Assembly: GCF_008727775.1 (NCBI RefSeq)
Contig: NZ_CP044232.1
Span: 744,001 to 808,000, forward strand
DNA: 64,000 nucleotides
DNA from: Microbacterium lushaniae
GTDB lineage: Bacteria > Actinomycetota > Actinomycetes > Actinomycetales > Microbacteriaceae
Direction: 5' to 3'
In this document: piece by piece, positions 57,609-64,000 of the stretch
Numbering within the stretch: position 1 is the first letter of the stretch
Layout: the number at the start of each line of letters is the position of its first letter
The notes under the pieces: model-generated
Databases searched by the model: none
What the model was told of the DNA's origin: nothing
What the model saw: only the letters and a program-made list of their open reading frames with translations
Position numbers and translations under genes: made by a program

Positions 57609-57652
57609 CCCTCCCGAGACGACGAACCAAGAGAAAGAGAAAGGCGATCATC

Positions 57653-58945
57653 ATGAGAAGAATCCGGGGCATCGGCGCCGTCGCATTCGCGGGCGTCGCA
57701 GCCATCGCACTGGCCGGCTGCCAGCAGGGCAGCGCCAACAGCGACGGCGGGGGAGACGGCGACGCCGTCACCCTGCAGTTCCAGTCGCTGTCGGACCAGC
57801 CGACGACGCAGGCGGCGATCGAGGAGATCGTCGACGCCTGGAACGCCGAGAACGACGACGTTCAGGTCAAGATCGTCCAGGCCGGGTGGGATGGCACGTA
57901 CGACAAGCTCATCACCCAGTTCACCGGCGGCACGGCGCCGGACATCATCCACTTCGAGGCCAGCTCGATCGTCTCGTTCGCGGCCGACGGGTACCTCGCG
58001 GATCTGACCGACCTCATCGATCCCGAGCTGAAGTCCGACATCTCCGAGGGCATCTGGGAGTCGGTGACCCACGACGACCAGATCGTCGCGTACCCCTCGA
58101 CGCTGCAGTCGTACATGGCGTTCGCCAACGCCGACCTGCTCGACGCGGCGGGCGTGGAGATCCCCACGGGCGAGACGATGACATGGGAGGAGCTGCAGGA
58201 GATCGCCAAGGCCACCACCACCGGTGACCAGTTCGGCCTGGGCTGGGGCCTCGGTTCTCCCACCGCAACCATGATGAGCCTCTCGCTCGGCAACGACGGC
58301 GGGTTCTTCGAGGGCGAGGGCGAAGACGTCACCATCGAGGTGGGCGATGACGAACTGGCCGCGGCCGAGCGCATCCACGAGATGGCCTACACCGACAAGT
58401 CGATCGAGCCGACCTCGCTCACGCAGTCGGGATCGGACGTGCTGCCGTCGTTCTACGGCGGAAAGGTCGCGATGACAGTGCAGGGCTCCTTCCAGGCGAC
58501 GAACATCGCCAACGACGCCCCTGAGGGCTTCAACTGGGTGGCCCTGCCGCCGCTGGAGGGCACCGCCGGTGCTTTCCAGGCCGCGAACCCGCAGACCTAC
58601 TCGGTGAACGTCGACTCGGAGTACGTGGAGGAGTCGGCGGAGTTCCTCAACTTCTTCATGGGCGGTGAGAACCTCGCGAAGATCGCCTACGCCGACGCCC
58701 TGATCCCGTCGTCGGAGGCCGCGCGCGCCGAGGTCGAGGAGCTCGCCGGTGACGATGCCGCCTGGCAGCAGGTGCTCGCCTCCGGTGAGGGCCTGGTGGG
58801 CCCGCCCTTCCTGAAGGTGTCGAAGTACACCGAATGGAAGGACACCATCGCCACGCCGGCCTTCCAGCAGTACCTGGCGAACCAGATCGATCGGGACCAG
58901 CTCGCGACGCAGCTCACCGACGGCTGGGCCGACGTCGCCGGTTGA
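57653..58945 (+). CDS. Sugar ABC transporter substrate-binding lipoprotein
   Basis: A 430-residue family-1 extracellular solute-binding protein. The signal peptide ends in lipobox IALAGC (Cys23 as lipidation site), followed by a Ser/Gly/Asp linker. TQFTGGTAPDIIHFEASSIV and FYGGKVAMTVQGSFQ are landmarks of the family. GAGAAAGAGAAAGG precedes the ATG. It delivers the substrate to the MalF/MalG pair. Its ligand should be the compound cut by the downstream ADP-ribosylglycohydrolase-type enzymes, perhaps a ribosylated or glycosylated molecule. Confidence 0.9.
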   Translation: MRRIRGIGAVAFAGVAAIALAGCQQGSANSDGGGDGDAVTLQFQSLSDQPTTQAAIEEIVDAWNAENDDVQVKIVQAGWDGTYDKLITQFTGGTAPDIIHFEASSIVSFAADGYLADLTDLIDPELKSDISEGIWESVTHDDQIVAYPSTLQSYMAFANADLLDAAGVEIPTGETMTWEELQEIAKATTTGDQFGLGWGLGSPTATMMSLSLGNDGGFFEGEGEDVTIEVGDDELAAAERIHEMAYTDKSIEPTSLTQSGSDVLPSFYGGKVAMTVQGSFQATNIANDAPEGFNWVALPPLEGTAGAFQAANPQTYSVNVDSEYVEESAEFLNFFMGGENLAKIAYADALIPSSEAARAEVEELAGDDAAWQQVLASGEGLVGPPFLKVSKYTEWKDTIATPAFQQYLANQIDRDQLATQLTDGWADVAG

Positions 58946-58950
58946 TGACG

Positions 58951-58982
58951 CGCGGGGGCGGGTCGCTCGATCCGCCCCCGCG
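58951..58982 (+). terminator. Hairpin between the lipoprotein and ribosylglycohydrolase genes
   Basis: An 11-bp perfect stem (58951-58961 with 58972-58982, ten-base loop) five bases after the lipoprotein stop, without a T-tract. In binding-protein operons such hairpins often protect or partially terminate the upstream message so that the lipoprotein is made in excess. Confidence 0.6.
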
Positions 58983-59013
58983 ACACCGACGCTTGAACGA
59001 AATGAGGGAATGC

Positions 59014-60183
59014 ATGGACGTGTTGCACGATCGGGTGGCGGCAGTACTGGCGGGGGCCGCCGTGGGCGATGCGCTCGGCGGAGCGACCGAGGGCTGGACG
59101 CCCGAACAGATCGAGGAGCGGCACGGCGGACGGGTCGAGGGGATCGTCGGTCCGTTCCTGCCCGACTGGCGCACGGCGCGGCCCATCGCGCCGTACCACA
59201 AGGGCGATGGGCACGTGACGGATGACACCCTCATGACCCACGCGCTGATCGAGGTGTACGCCAAGCAGCGGCGCCACCTCGACGCGTACGACGTCGCGAG
59301 CGACCTGGTTCCCCTCATGATCGGCGAACGCCGCTGGATCCCCGAGCTGGAGGACGAGGCGCTCATCCTGCAGCGCGTGTTCCTGGCCGAGAAGTGGCTC
59401 GTCATGAAGCTGCACTACGGCCACGCCGACCCGCGCGAAGCGGGCGTCGGCAACGTCGTGAACTGCGGCGCGACCATGTACATGGCCCCCGTCGGACTCG
59501 TCCACATCGGCGACCCGCGTGGCGCGTACGCCGAAGCGATCGACATCGCCGGCGCCCACCAGTGGTCGTACGGCCGGGAGGCGGCCGGCGTGTTCGCCGC
59601 AGCGGTCGCCGCATCCGCCGCCCCCGGCGCCACCGTCGCCGACGTGCGCCGCGCGGTGCTGGAGGTGGCCCACGACGGCACCGCCGCCGCCATCCGCGCC
59701 GTGTTCGACGCCGTCGACGCCTTCCTCGCCGCCGGTGGATCCGACGACCCGCGCGAGCTCGGCCGCATCATCCGCCAGGCCGTCGCACCGTTCGACACCG
59801 TGGGGGAGCAGTACCGCTCGCCGGCGATGGATGCGCGGCTCCCCTCCCGCACGAAGGCGATCGAGGAGCTTCCCGTCGCCCTCGGCTTCGTCGTGGCCCA
59901 CGACGGCGACTTCCGGGCCGCGGTGCTGGATGCGGTCAACTACGGCCGCGACGCCGACTCGATCGCCACGATGGCCGGCGCCATCTGCGGGGGCCTGCGC
60001 GGCACAGCCGGCGTCCCGGGCGAGTGGGTGAGCGACGTCGCCACCGCGAGCCGCCTCGACCTTGACGGCGTCGTGACGGCGATGGTCGACGTGGTCCGCG
60101 ACGTCGCACGCGCCGACGCAGAGCGGGCGGCCGCACGTGCCGCCGCGCTGTCGACGCTGCTCGCGCCGGAGGCCGTGGCGTGA
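59014..60183 (+). CDS. ADP-ribosylglycohydrolase family protein
   Basis: A 389-residue protein of the DraG/ADP-ribosylglycohydrolase family. Metal-site motifs are complete: AAVGDALGGATEG (about 14-26), HVTDDTLM (about 68-75) and YGRDADSIATMAGAICGG (about 310-327), whose Asp/Thr residues hold the two Mg ions. Homologues cleave ADP-ribose or other N- or O-glycosidic ribosyl links. In an operon with a sugar importer and a ribokinase it more likely cleaves a ribosylated nutrient than a modified protein. The ATG at 59014 has GAGGGA; ATG 59002 is an alternative. Confidence 0.83.
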   Translation: MDVLHDRVAAVLAGAAVGDALGGATEGWTPEQIEERHGGRVEGIVGPFLPDWRTARPIAPYHKGDGHVTDDTLMTHALIEVYAKQRRHLDAYDVASDLVPLMIGERRWIPELEDEALILQRVFLAEKWLVMKLHYGHADPREAGVGNVVNCGATMYMAPVGLVHIGDPRGAYAEAIDIAGAHQWSYGREAAGVFAAAVAASAAPGATVADVRRAVLEVAHDGTAAAIRAVFDAVDAFLAAGGSDDPRELGRIIRQAVAPFDTVGEQYRSPAMDARLPSRTKAIEELPVALGFVVAHDGDFRAAVLDAVNYGRDADSIATMAGAICGGLRGTAGVPGEWVSDVATASRLDLDGVVTAMVDVVRDVARADAERAAARAAALSTLLAPEAVA

Positions 60184-61547
60184 GACTGACGTGGGCCCAG
60201 CCGGAGGACCTCGTCCCCGCCGAGCTCGCGGCGCTCCGGGAACAGGGCGTGCCCGAGGACGAGTTGCTGCCGATCGAGCGCCGGTGGGCGGACGCCGGTG
60301 GCGCCACGCAGCTGGCGCCCTCGGGTGCGAGCCTCACACCGGCGCCCGCGGCGCTGCGCGCACTGGCCCGGACGGTCCTCGACGACCTGCAGGATCTGCA
60401 GCGCCCGAGCGCGGACGAACCCGACGAGTGGGACGAGATCGAGGCGCTGCTGCCGCCTGCGCCGGACGCGGGCGCCGGCGGTGCCGCCTTCGAGCGCGTG
60501 CACGGGGCGTGGCTGGGACGGGCGGCGGGGTGCCTGCTGGGCAAGCCCGTCGAGAAGATCCCGCGCGAGGGGATCGAGGAGATCGCCCGCGCGACGGGCA
60601 ACTGGCCGATCCGCCGGTACTTCACCGCCCGGGGTCTGCCGGCCGAGACCGCCGAGCGCTGGCCGTGGAACCGGCGCTCGGCGCCGACCTCCCTCGTCGA
60701 GAACATCGCCGGGATGCCCGAGGATGACGACCTGAACTTCCCCATCCTCGCGCTCGACCTGCTCGAGCAGCACGGCGCGGGGCTGACCACCGACCACGTC
60801 GCCGAGGCGTGGCTCGCCGCCCTCCCTGCGGGCCGCGTGTTCACGGCCGAGCGGGCCGCGTACCGCAACATCCTCGACGCCCGCCCCGTGCCCGAGACCG
60901 CGACCCACCTCAACCCGTTCCGGGAGTGGATCGGCGCGCTCATCCGCGCCGACGTGCACGGGTGGGCCCACCCCGGCGACGTGCGGGCCGCTGCCCGCTC
61001 GGCGTGGATCGACGCACGGCTGAGCCACACGCGCAACGGCCTCTACGGCGAGATGTGGGCCGCCGCCCTGTGCGCCGCATCCCTCGTCGCAGACACCGCC
61101 GACGCCGCCCTGGATGCCGCGGACGCCGTGGTCCCGCCCGCGTCGCGCCTCGCGCGCGCCGTGCGGTTGGGGCGCGAGACCGGTCGCGCACTCGCCGACG
61201 GCCGCTTGAGCACGGCGGCCGCGCTCGATGCTCTGCACGCCGAGTACGCGGGCATGCACTGGGTGCACACCCTCAACAACGCCGCGCTCGCCGCGTGCGC
61301 ACTGCAGGCCCACGGCCGCGACTTCGGCGCCGCCGTCGCGCTCGCCGTCGCCGGCGGCTGGGACACCGATTCCGTCGGCGCGACCGTCGGCTCGGTCGTC
61401 GGCGGCCTCGTCGGCGCGGACGGCATCGGCGCCGAGTGGACCTCACCCCTCCAGGACCGGATCGCCACATCGATGCCGGGCGGCGCGCACCGCTCCATCC
61501 GCGAGCTCGCCGAGCGCACGTGCCGGCTGTGGGAGGCATCGTCGTGA
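60180..61547 (+). CDS. Second ADP-ribosylglycohydrolase family protein
   Basis: A 455-residue protein. The family domain occupies about residues 105-450, behind an N-terminal extension of about 100 residues rich in Pro and acids. Motifs differ from its neighbour: GRAAGCLLGKPVEK replaces the GDALG segment, PEDDDLNF replaces TDDT, while AGGWDTDSVGATVGSVVGG keeps the second metal motif. Changes in the first metal site suggest another substrate or geometry. The GTG start overlaps the upstream stop (GTGA), and the next gene overlaps its stop likewise. Two unlike paralogs in one operon suggest two steps or two anomers. Confidence 0.78.
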   Translation: MRLTWAQPEDLVPAELAALREQGVPEDELLPIERRWADAGGATQLAPSGASLTPAPAALRALARTVLDDLQDLQRPSADEPDEWDEIEALLPPAPDAGAGGAAFERVHGAWLGRAAGCLLGKPVEKIPREGIEEIARATGNWPIRRYFTARGLPAETAERWPWNRRSAPTSLVENIAGMPEDDDLNFPILALDLLEQHGAGLTTDHVAEAWLAALPAGRVFTAERAAYRNILDARPVPETATHLNPFREWIGALIRADVHGWAHPGDVRAAARSAWIDARLSHTRNGLYGEMWAAALCAASLVADTADAALDAADAVVPPASRLARAVRLGRETGRALADGRLSTAAALDALHAEYAGMHWVHTLNNAALAACALQAHGRDFGAAVALAVAGGWDTDSVGATVGSVVGGLVGADGIGAEWTSPLQDRIATSMPGGAHRSIRELAERTCRLWEASS

Positions 61548-62476
61548 GCGTCGTCGTCGTCGGCAGCATCAACCAGGACGTCGTCGCCCGCGTCGACCGC
61601 ATCCCCGCCCCCGGCGAGACGCTGCTGGCCTCCTCCCTCATGCGCACCGGCGGCGGCAAGGGCGCGAATCAGGCCGTCGGCGCCCGTCGAGCCGGCGGGG
61701 CCGCGGTCGCGTTCGTCGGAGCAGTGGGGGCGGATGCCGAGGGCGAGACCCTGCGCGCCGCGCTCGCCGCCGACGGCATCGACGTCTCCGGCCTGGTCCG
61801 GGTCGAGGACGTGACCGGCACCGCGCTCATCTCCGTCGACGCCCACGGCGAGAACGCCATCGTCGTCGCCGCCGGCGCCAACGCGGCCCGCGAGACGCTG
61901 ACCGACGCGCAGCGCGCCGTCGTCGCGGGGGCCACGGTGGTGCTCACCCAGCTCGAGATCCCCGTCGCGCTCGTCCAGGATGCAGCCGCCTCCCGTGCCG
62001 CGGGAGCGTGGCACGTGCTCAACGCCGCGCCCTCGGCACCCTTCGCGTCAGCCCGTGACTCCCTGCTGGCCGCGACCGACGTGCTCGTGGTGAACGAGCA
62101 CGAAGCCCTCGAGGTGGCCGGCGCCGACGACCTGGACGCCGCCATCGCCGCACTCGCACCCACCGTGCGCGCACTCGTGGTCACCCTCGGCCGACGCGGA
62201 TGCCTCGTCGTCTGCGGCGACGAGCGGGCCGAAGTGCCCGCCCACGTCGTCACGGCCGTGGACACCACCGGCGCCGGCGACACCTTCTGCGGGGTCCTGG
62301 CCGCGACTCTCGCCGCATCCGGGCGCCGCCCCGACACCGTCGACGTCGCCCTGCTCGTGGATGCCGCGCGTGCCGGGGCCGCGGCATCCGCCCTCGCCGT
62401 CACGCGCCCCGGTGCGCAGGACGCGGTGCCGACAACCGGCGAGGTCGCCGCCTTCCTGAAGGAGAGCCAGCCGTGA
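61544..62476 (+). CDS. Ribokinase-like PfkB carbohydrate kinase
   Basis: A 310-residue PfkB kinase of the ribokinase branch: VVVGSINQDVV at the start, GGGKGANQAVGARRAGG (about 39-55) as substrate site, and DTTGAGDTFCGVLAA (about 240-254) with the catalytic Asp. The last gene but one visible in the operon; it presumably phosphorylates the ribose released by the two hydrolases to ribose-5-phosphate. The GTG start at 61544 overlaps the stop of the second hydrolase. Confidence 0.88.
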   Translation: MSVVVVGSINQDVVARVDRIPAPGETLLASSLMRTGGGKGANQAVGARRAGGAAVAFVGAVGADAEGETLRAALAADGIDVSGLVRVEDVTGTALISVDAHGENAIVVAAGANAARETLTDAQRAVVAGATVVLTQLEIPVALVQDAAASRAAGAWHVLNAAPSAPFASARDSLLAATDVLVVNEHEALEVAGADDLDAAIAALAPTVRALVVTLGRRGCLVVCGDERAEVPAHVVTAVDTTGAGDTFCGVLAATLAASGRRPDTVDVALLVDAARAGAAASALAVTRPGAQDAVPTTGEVAAFLKESQP

Positions 62477-64000
62477 GCGGTGGATTCGACCCCCTCGTCC
62501 CGCGCGAGATCGACCGGCCGACGCCGGTGCCGCTCGGCGTCGACGTCACCGCGGGTGATGCTGCCACCACGCTCGACGACGCGAAGATCTTCATCGCCCC
62601 GGCCGATCCGGTCGACCTCGGCGCGTGGCGCGCGCAGCTGACCGCGTGGCGCGAGGGTGCCCGCGCCCGCCACGGCGCGCCGACCCGCTACGACGACCCG
62701 GCATCGGCGTGGGCGAGCCGCTGCTTCACGGTGGCGCAGGTGTGGCTGTGGGACGAGCTCTTCTTCGACTTCCAGGCGCAGCGCTTCACCCCCGACCGCT
62801 TCCTCGACGACGCGCGGCGCCGGTTCGGGGGCCTGGACGGCATCGTGCTGTGGCACGCCTATCCCGTCATCGGCATCGACGACCGCAACCAGTGGGACTT
62901 CTACGCCGTGCCGGGACTTGCCGAAGCCGCCGACGCGCTGCACGCCGCAGGAGTGGCCGTGTTCGTGGACTACAACCCGTGGGACGTCGGCACGCGGAGG
63001 GCCGGCGACGACGCCACCGAGCTCGCCGCGACCGTCCGGCGGCTGGGGGCCGACGGCGTCTTCCTCGACACGCTCAAGAAGGCCGACCCCGACCTCGTCG
63101 CCGCCCTCGACGCCGCGCGCCCGGGCATCGGGCTGGAGGGGGAGTCGAAACTCGCGACCGAGCGGATCGCCGACCACACGCTGTCGTGGGCGCAGTGGTT
63201 CGCCGATTCCGAGGTTCCGGGCGTCCTCCGGGCCCGCTGGTTCGAGCGCCGCCACATGCAGCACCACATCCGCCGCTGGCACCGCGACCACGCCGAGGAG
63301 CTGCGCTCGGCGTGGCTGAACGGCGTGGGCGTCATGGTGTGGGAGGTCGTCTTCGGCGTGTGGGTCGGGTGGAACGACCGCGATTCGGCGACGCTCCGCC
63401 GAATGCTGCCGGTGCAGCGGGGCTTTCACCGCTGGCTCGTCGAGGGGGAGTGGACGCCGCTCGCGGTGCACGACGCCCCCGTCTTCGGCTCGGCCTTCGA
63501 GCTCGACGGCGTGACCCTGCTGTGCCTCGTGAACACCTCCGACGCCGACGTCGTGCACGAGCTTCCCCGCGACGGACGGTACGTCCCGCTGCACGAACCC
63601 GGCGACGGGGTCTCGTCGGTGACGGTCCCGGCCGGCGGCATCGCGGCCGTCGTGGGACTGCCGGCGGATGCCGCGGTCCCGGCGGATGCGACCGTGCCGG
63701 CGGATGCGGCGGTCCCGCCGCTCGTCGGCGAGGTGCGCGCCGCGCTCCTCGCCGAGCCCCCGATGGCGGACGCATCCTTCCCGCACCGGCGGACGCGGCG
63801 ATTGCCCGCGCCCGCATGGACGGGACCGGTACCGGGCGAGGCCGAGGATGCCCCCACCGTGACGGTCGCCGCCGGCACGCACGTCCTCACGGTCCGCTTC
63901 CGCGCCCGTGAGACCGGCATGTACGAGGGCGCACCGTACGTCGACGAGTGGAAGCCGCTGCCCCCGCGCCTGCACGACCAGCGCACGCTCGAGCGCGTCG
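62473..64000 (+). CDS. Unidentified TIM-barrel, glycosidase-like protein (3' end outside the window)
   Basis: The frame is open from GTG 62473, which overlaps the ribokinase stop, to the window edge (509 codons). Residues 75-330 look like an (alpha/beta)8 glycosidase-type barrel: GGLDGIVLWHAYPVIG, AGVAVFVDYNPWDVG, ADGVFLDTLKKADPD and IGLEGESKL are strand-plus-acid segments where such enzymes carry catalytic Asp/Glu. Residues 335-395 look like a beta-domain. A short tandem repeat of VPADA units (63661-63720) then acts as a linker. The C-terminal part is unseen. It probably trims the imported compound. No family is assigned. Confidence 0.65.
   Translation, partial: MSGGFDPLVPREIDRPTPVPLGVDVTAGDAATTLDDAKIFIAPADPVDLGAWRAQLTAWREGARARHGAPTRYDDPASAWASRCFTVAQVWLWDELFFDFQAQRFTPDRFLDDARRRFGGLDGIVLWHAYPVIGIDDRNQWDFYAVPGLAEAADALHAAGVAVFVDYNPWDVGTRRAGDDATELAATVRRLGADGVFLDTLKKADPDLVAALDAARPGIGLEGESKLATERIADHTLSWAQWFADSEVPGVLRARWFERRHMQHHIRRWHRDHAEELRSAWLNGVGVMVWEVVFGVWVGWNDRDSATLRRMLPVQRGFHRWLVEGEWTPLAVHDAPVFGSAFELDGVTLLCLVNTSDADVVHELPRDGRYVPLHEPGDGVSSVTVPAGGIAAVVGLPADAAVPADATVPADAAVPPLVGEVRAALLAEPPMADASFPHRRTRRLPAPAWTGPVPGEAEDAPTVTVAAGTHVLTVRFRARETGMYEGAPYVDEWKPLPPRLHDQRTLERV

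Noticed and set aside
1-64000. CRISPR arrays, rRNA and tRNA genes, phage genes, origin of replication
   Set aside because: No regularly spaced repeats, conserved RNA segments, phage structural genes or DnaA-box clusters were seen on reading both strands.

Overview
The window looks like chromosomal DNA of a high-GC actinobacterium, most likely a member of the Microbacteriaceae (Microbacterium or a close relative). The reasons are the strong G/C bias at third codon positions, many ATGA and GTGA start/stop overlaps, a DUF222/HNH (13E12-type) protein, a small MGHLYYGG-type protein typical of that family, and an inositol cluster whose gene order matches Corynebacterium glutamicum. No rRNA, tRNA or CRISPR array was recognised. 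Both ends cut through genes.

Layout. 1-9.7 kb: the tail of a glycerophosphodiester phosphodiesterase, an ABC-2 type exporter pair, a phytoene-desaturase-like oxidoreductase with an SRPBCC protein, a MarR regulator divergent from a DUF7882-like gene, a zinc alcohol dehydrogenase, small hypotheticals and two overlapping alpha/beta hydrolases. 9.8-27.7 kb: a complete myo-inositol catabolic island, with a divergent GntR regulator, iolC, a Cgl0159-type aldolase-like gene, iolA, iolB, iolD, iolE, iolG, iolH and a sugar-porter transporter. A strong bidirectional terminator separates these from an accessory block of two Gfo/Idh dehydrogenases, a TIM-barrel isomerase, a LacI regulator, a tautomerase and a transaldolase-like enzyme. 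A 20-bp motif recurs at four promoter regions of this island and suggests one regulon. The LacI gene has no stop codon of its own: its frame crosses a large hairpin and runs through the tautomerase.

27.8-31.6 kb: a SARP/AfsR-type regulator overlapping the end of an unrecognised 339-residue gene. 31.8-38.4 kb: a LacI regulator convergent with a BMP-family nucleoside-type ABC transporter operon headed by a COG0212 (5-formyltetrahydrofolate cyclo-ligase-like) gene. 38.7-46.6 kb: an orphan cytochrome c oxidase subunit I whose 5' end looks frameshifted, an SRPBCC protein, two DUF202 membrane proteins, a formylglycine-generating enzyme and, divergently, an MHS-type transporter, a Cys-type sulfatase and an IclR regulator. 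The last four genes form a sulfate-ester uptake and hydrolysis unit together with its sulfatase-maturing enzyme. 46.6-49.4 kb: a cysteine hydrolase, a fused thioredoxin-reductase-like/methyltransferase protein and a divergent XRE-cupin regulator.

49.5-52.9 kb is the plastic part of the window: a 13E12-type HNH protein, an unusual protein joining an IS3-OrfA-like helix-turn-helix to three membrane segments, a shrunken copy of the 3' end of the neighbouring dehydrogenase, and an NTF2/SnoaL-like gene broken by an amber codon. 53-54.7 kb: a zinc dehydrogenase under a divergent TetR regulator with a clear operator. 54.8-64 kb: a LacI-controlled sugar ABC transporter (two permeases and a lipoprotein) followed by two ADP-ribosylglycohydrolase-family proteins, a ribokinase and an incomplete TIM-barrel-like protein. 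This looks like a pathway for importing a ribosylated compound and phosphorylating the released ribose, or a similar sugar.
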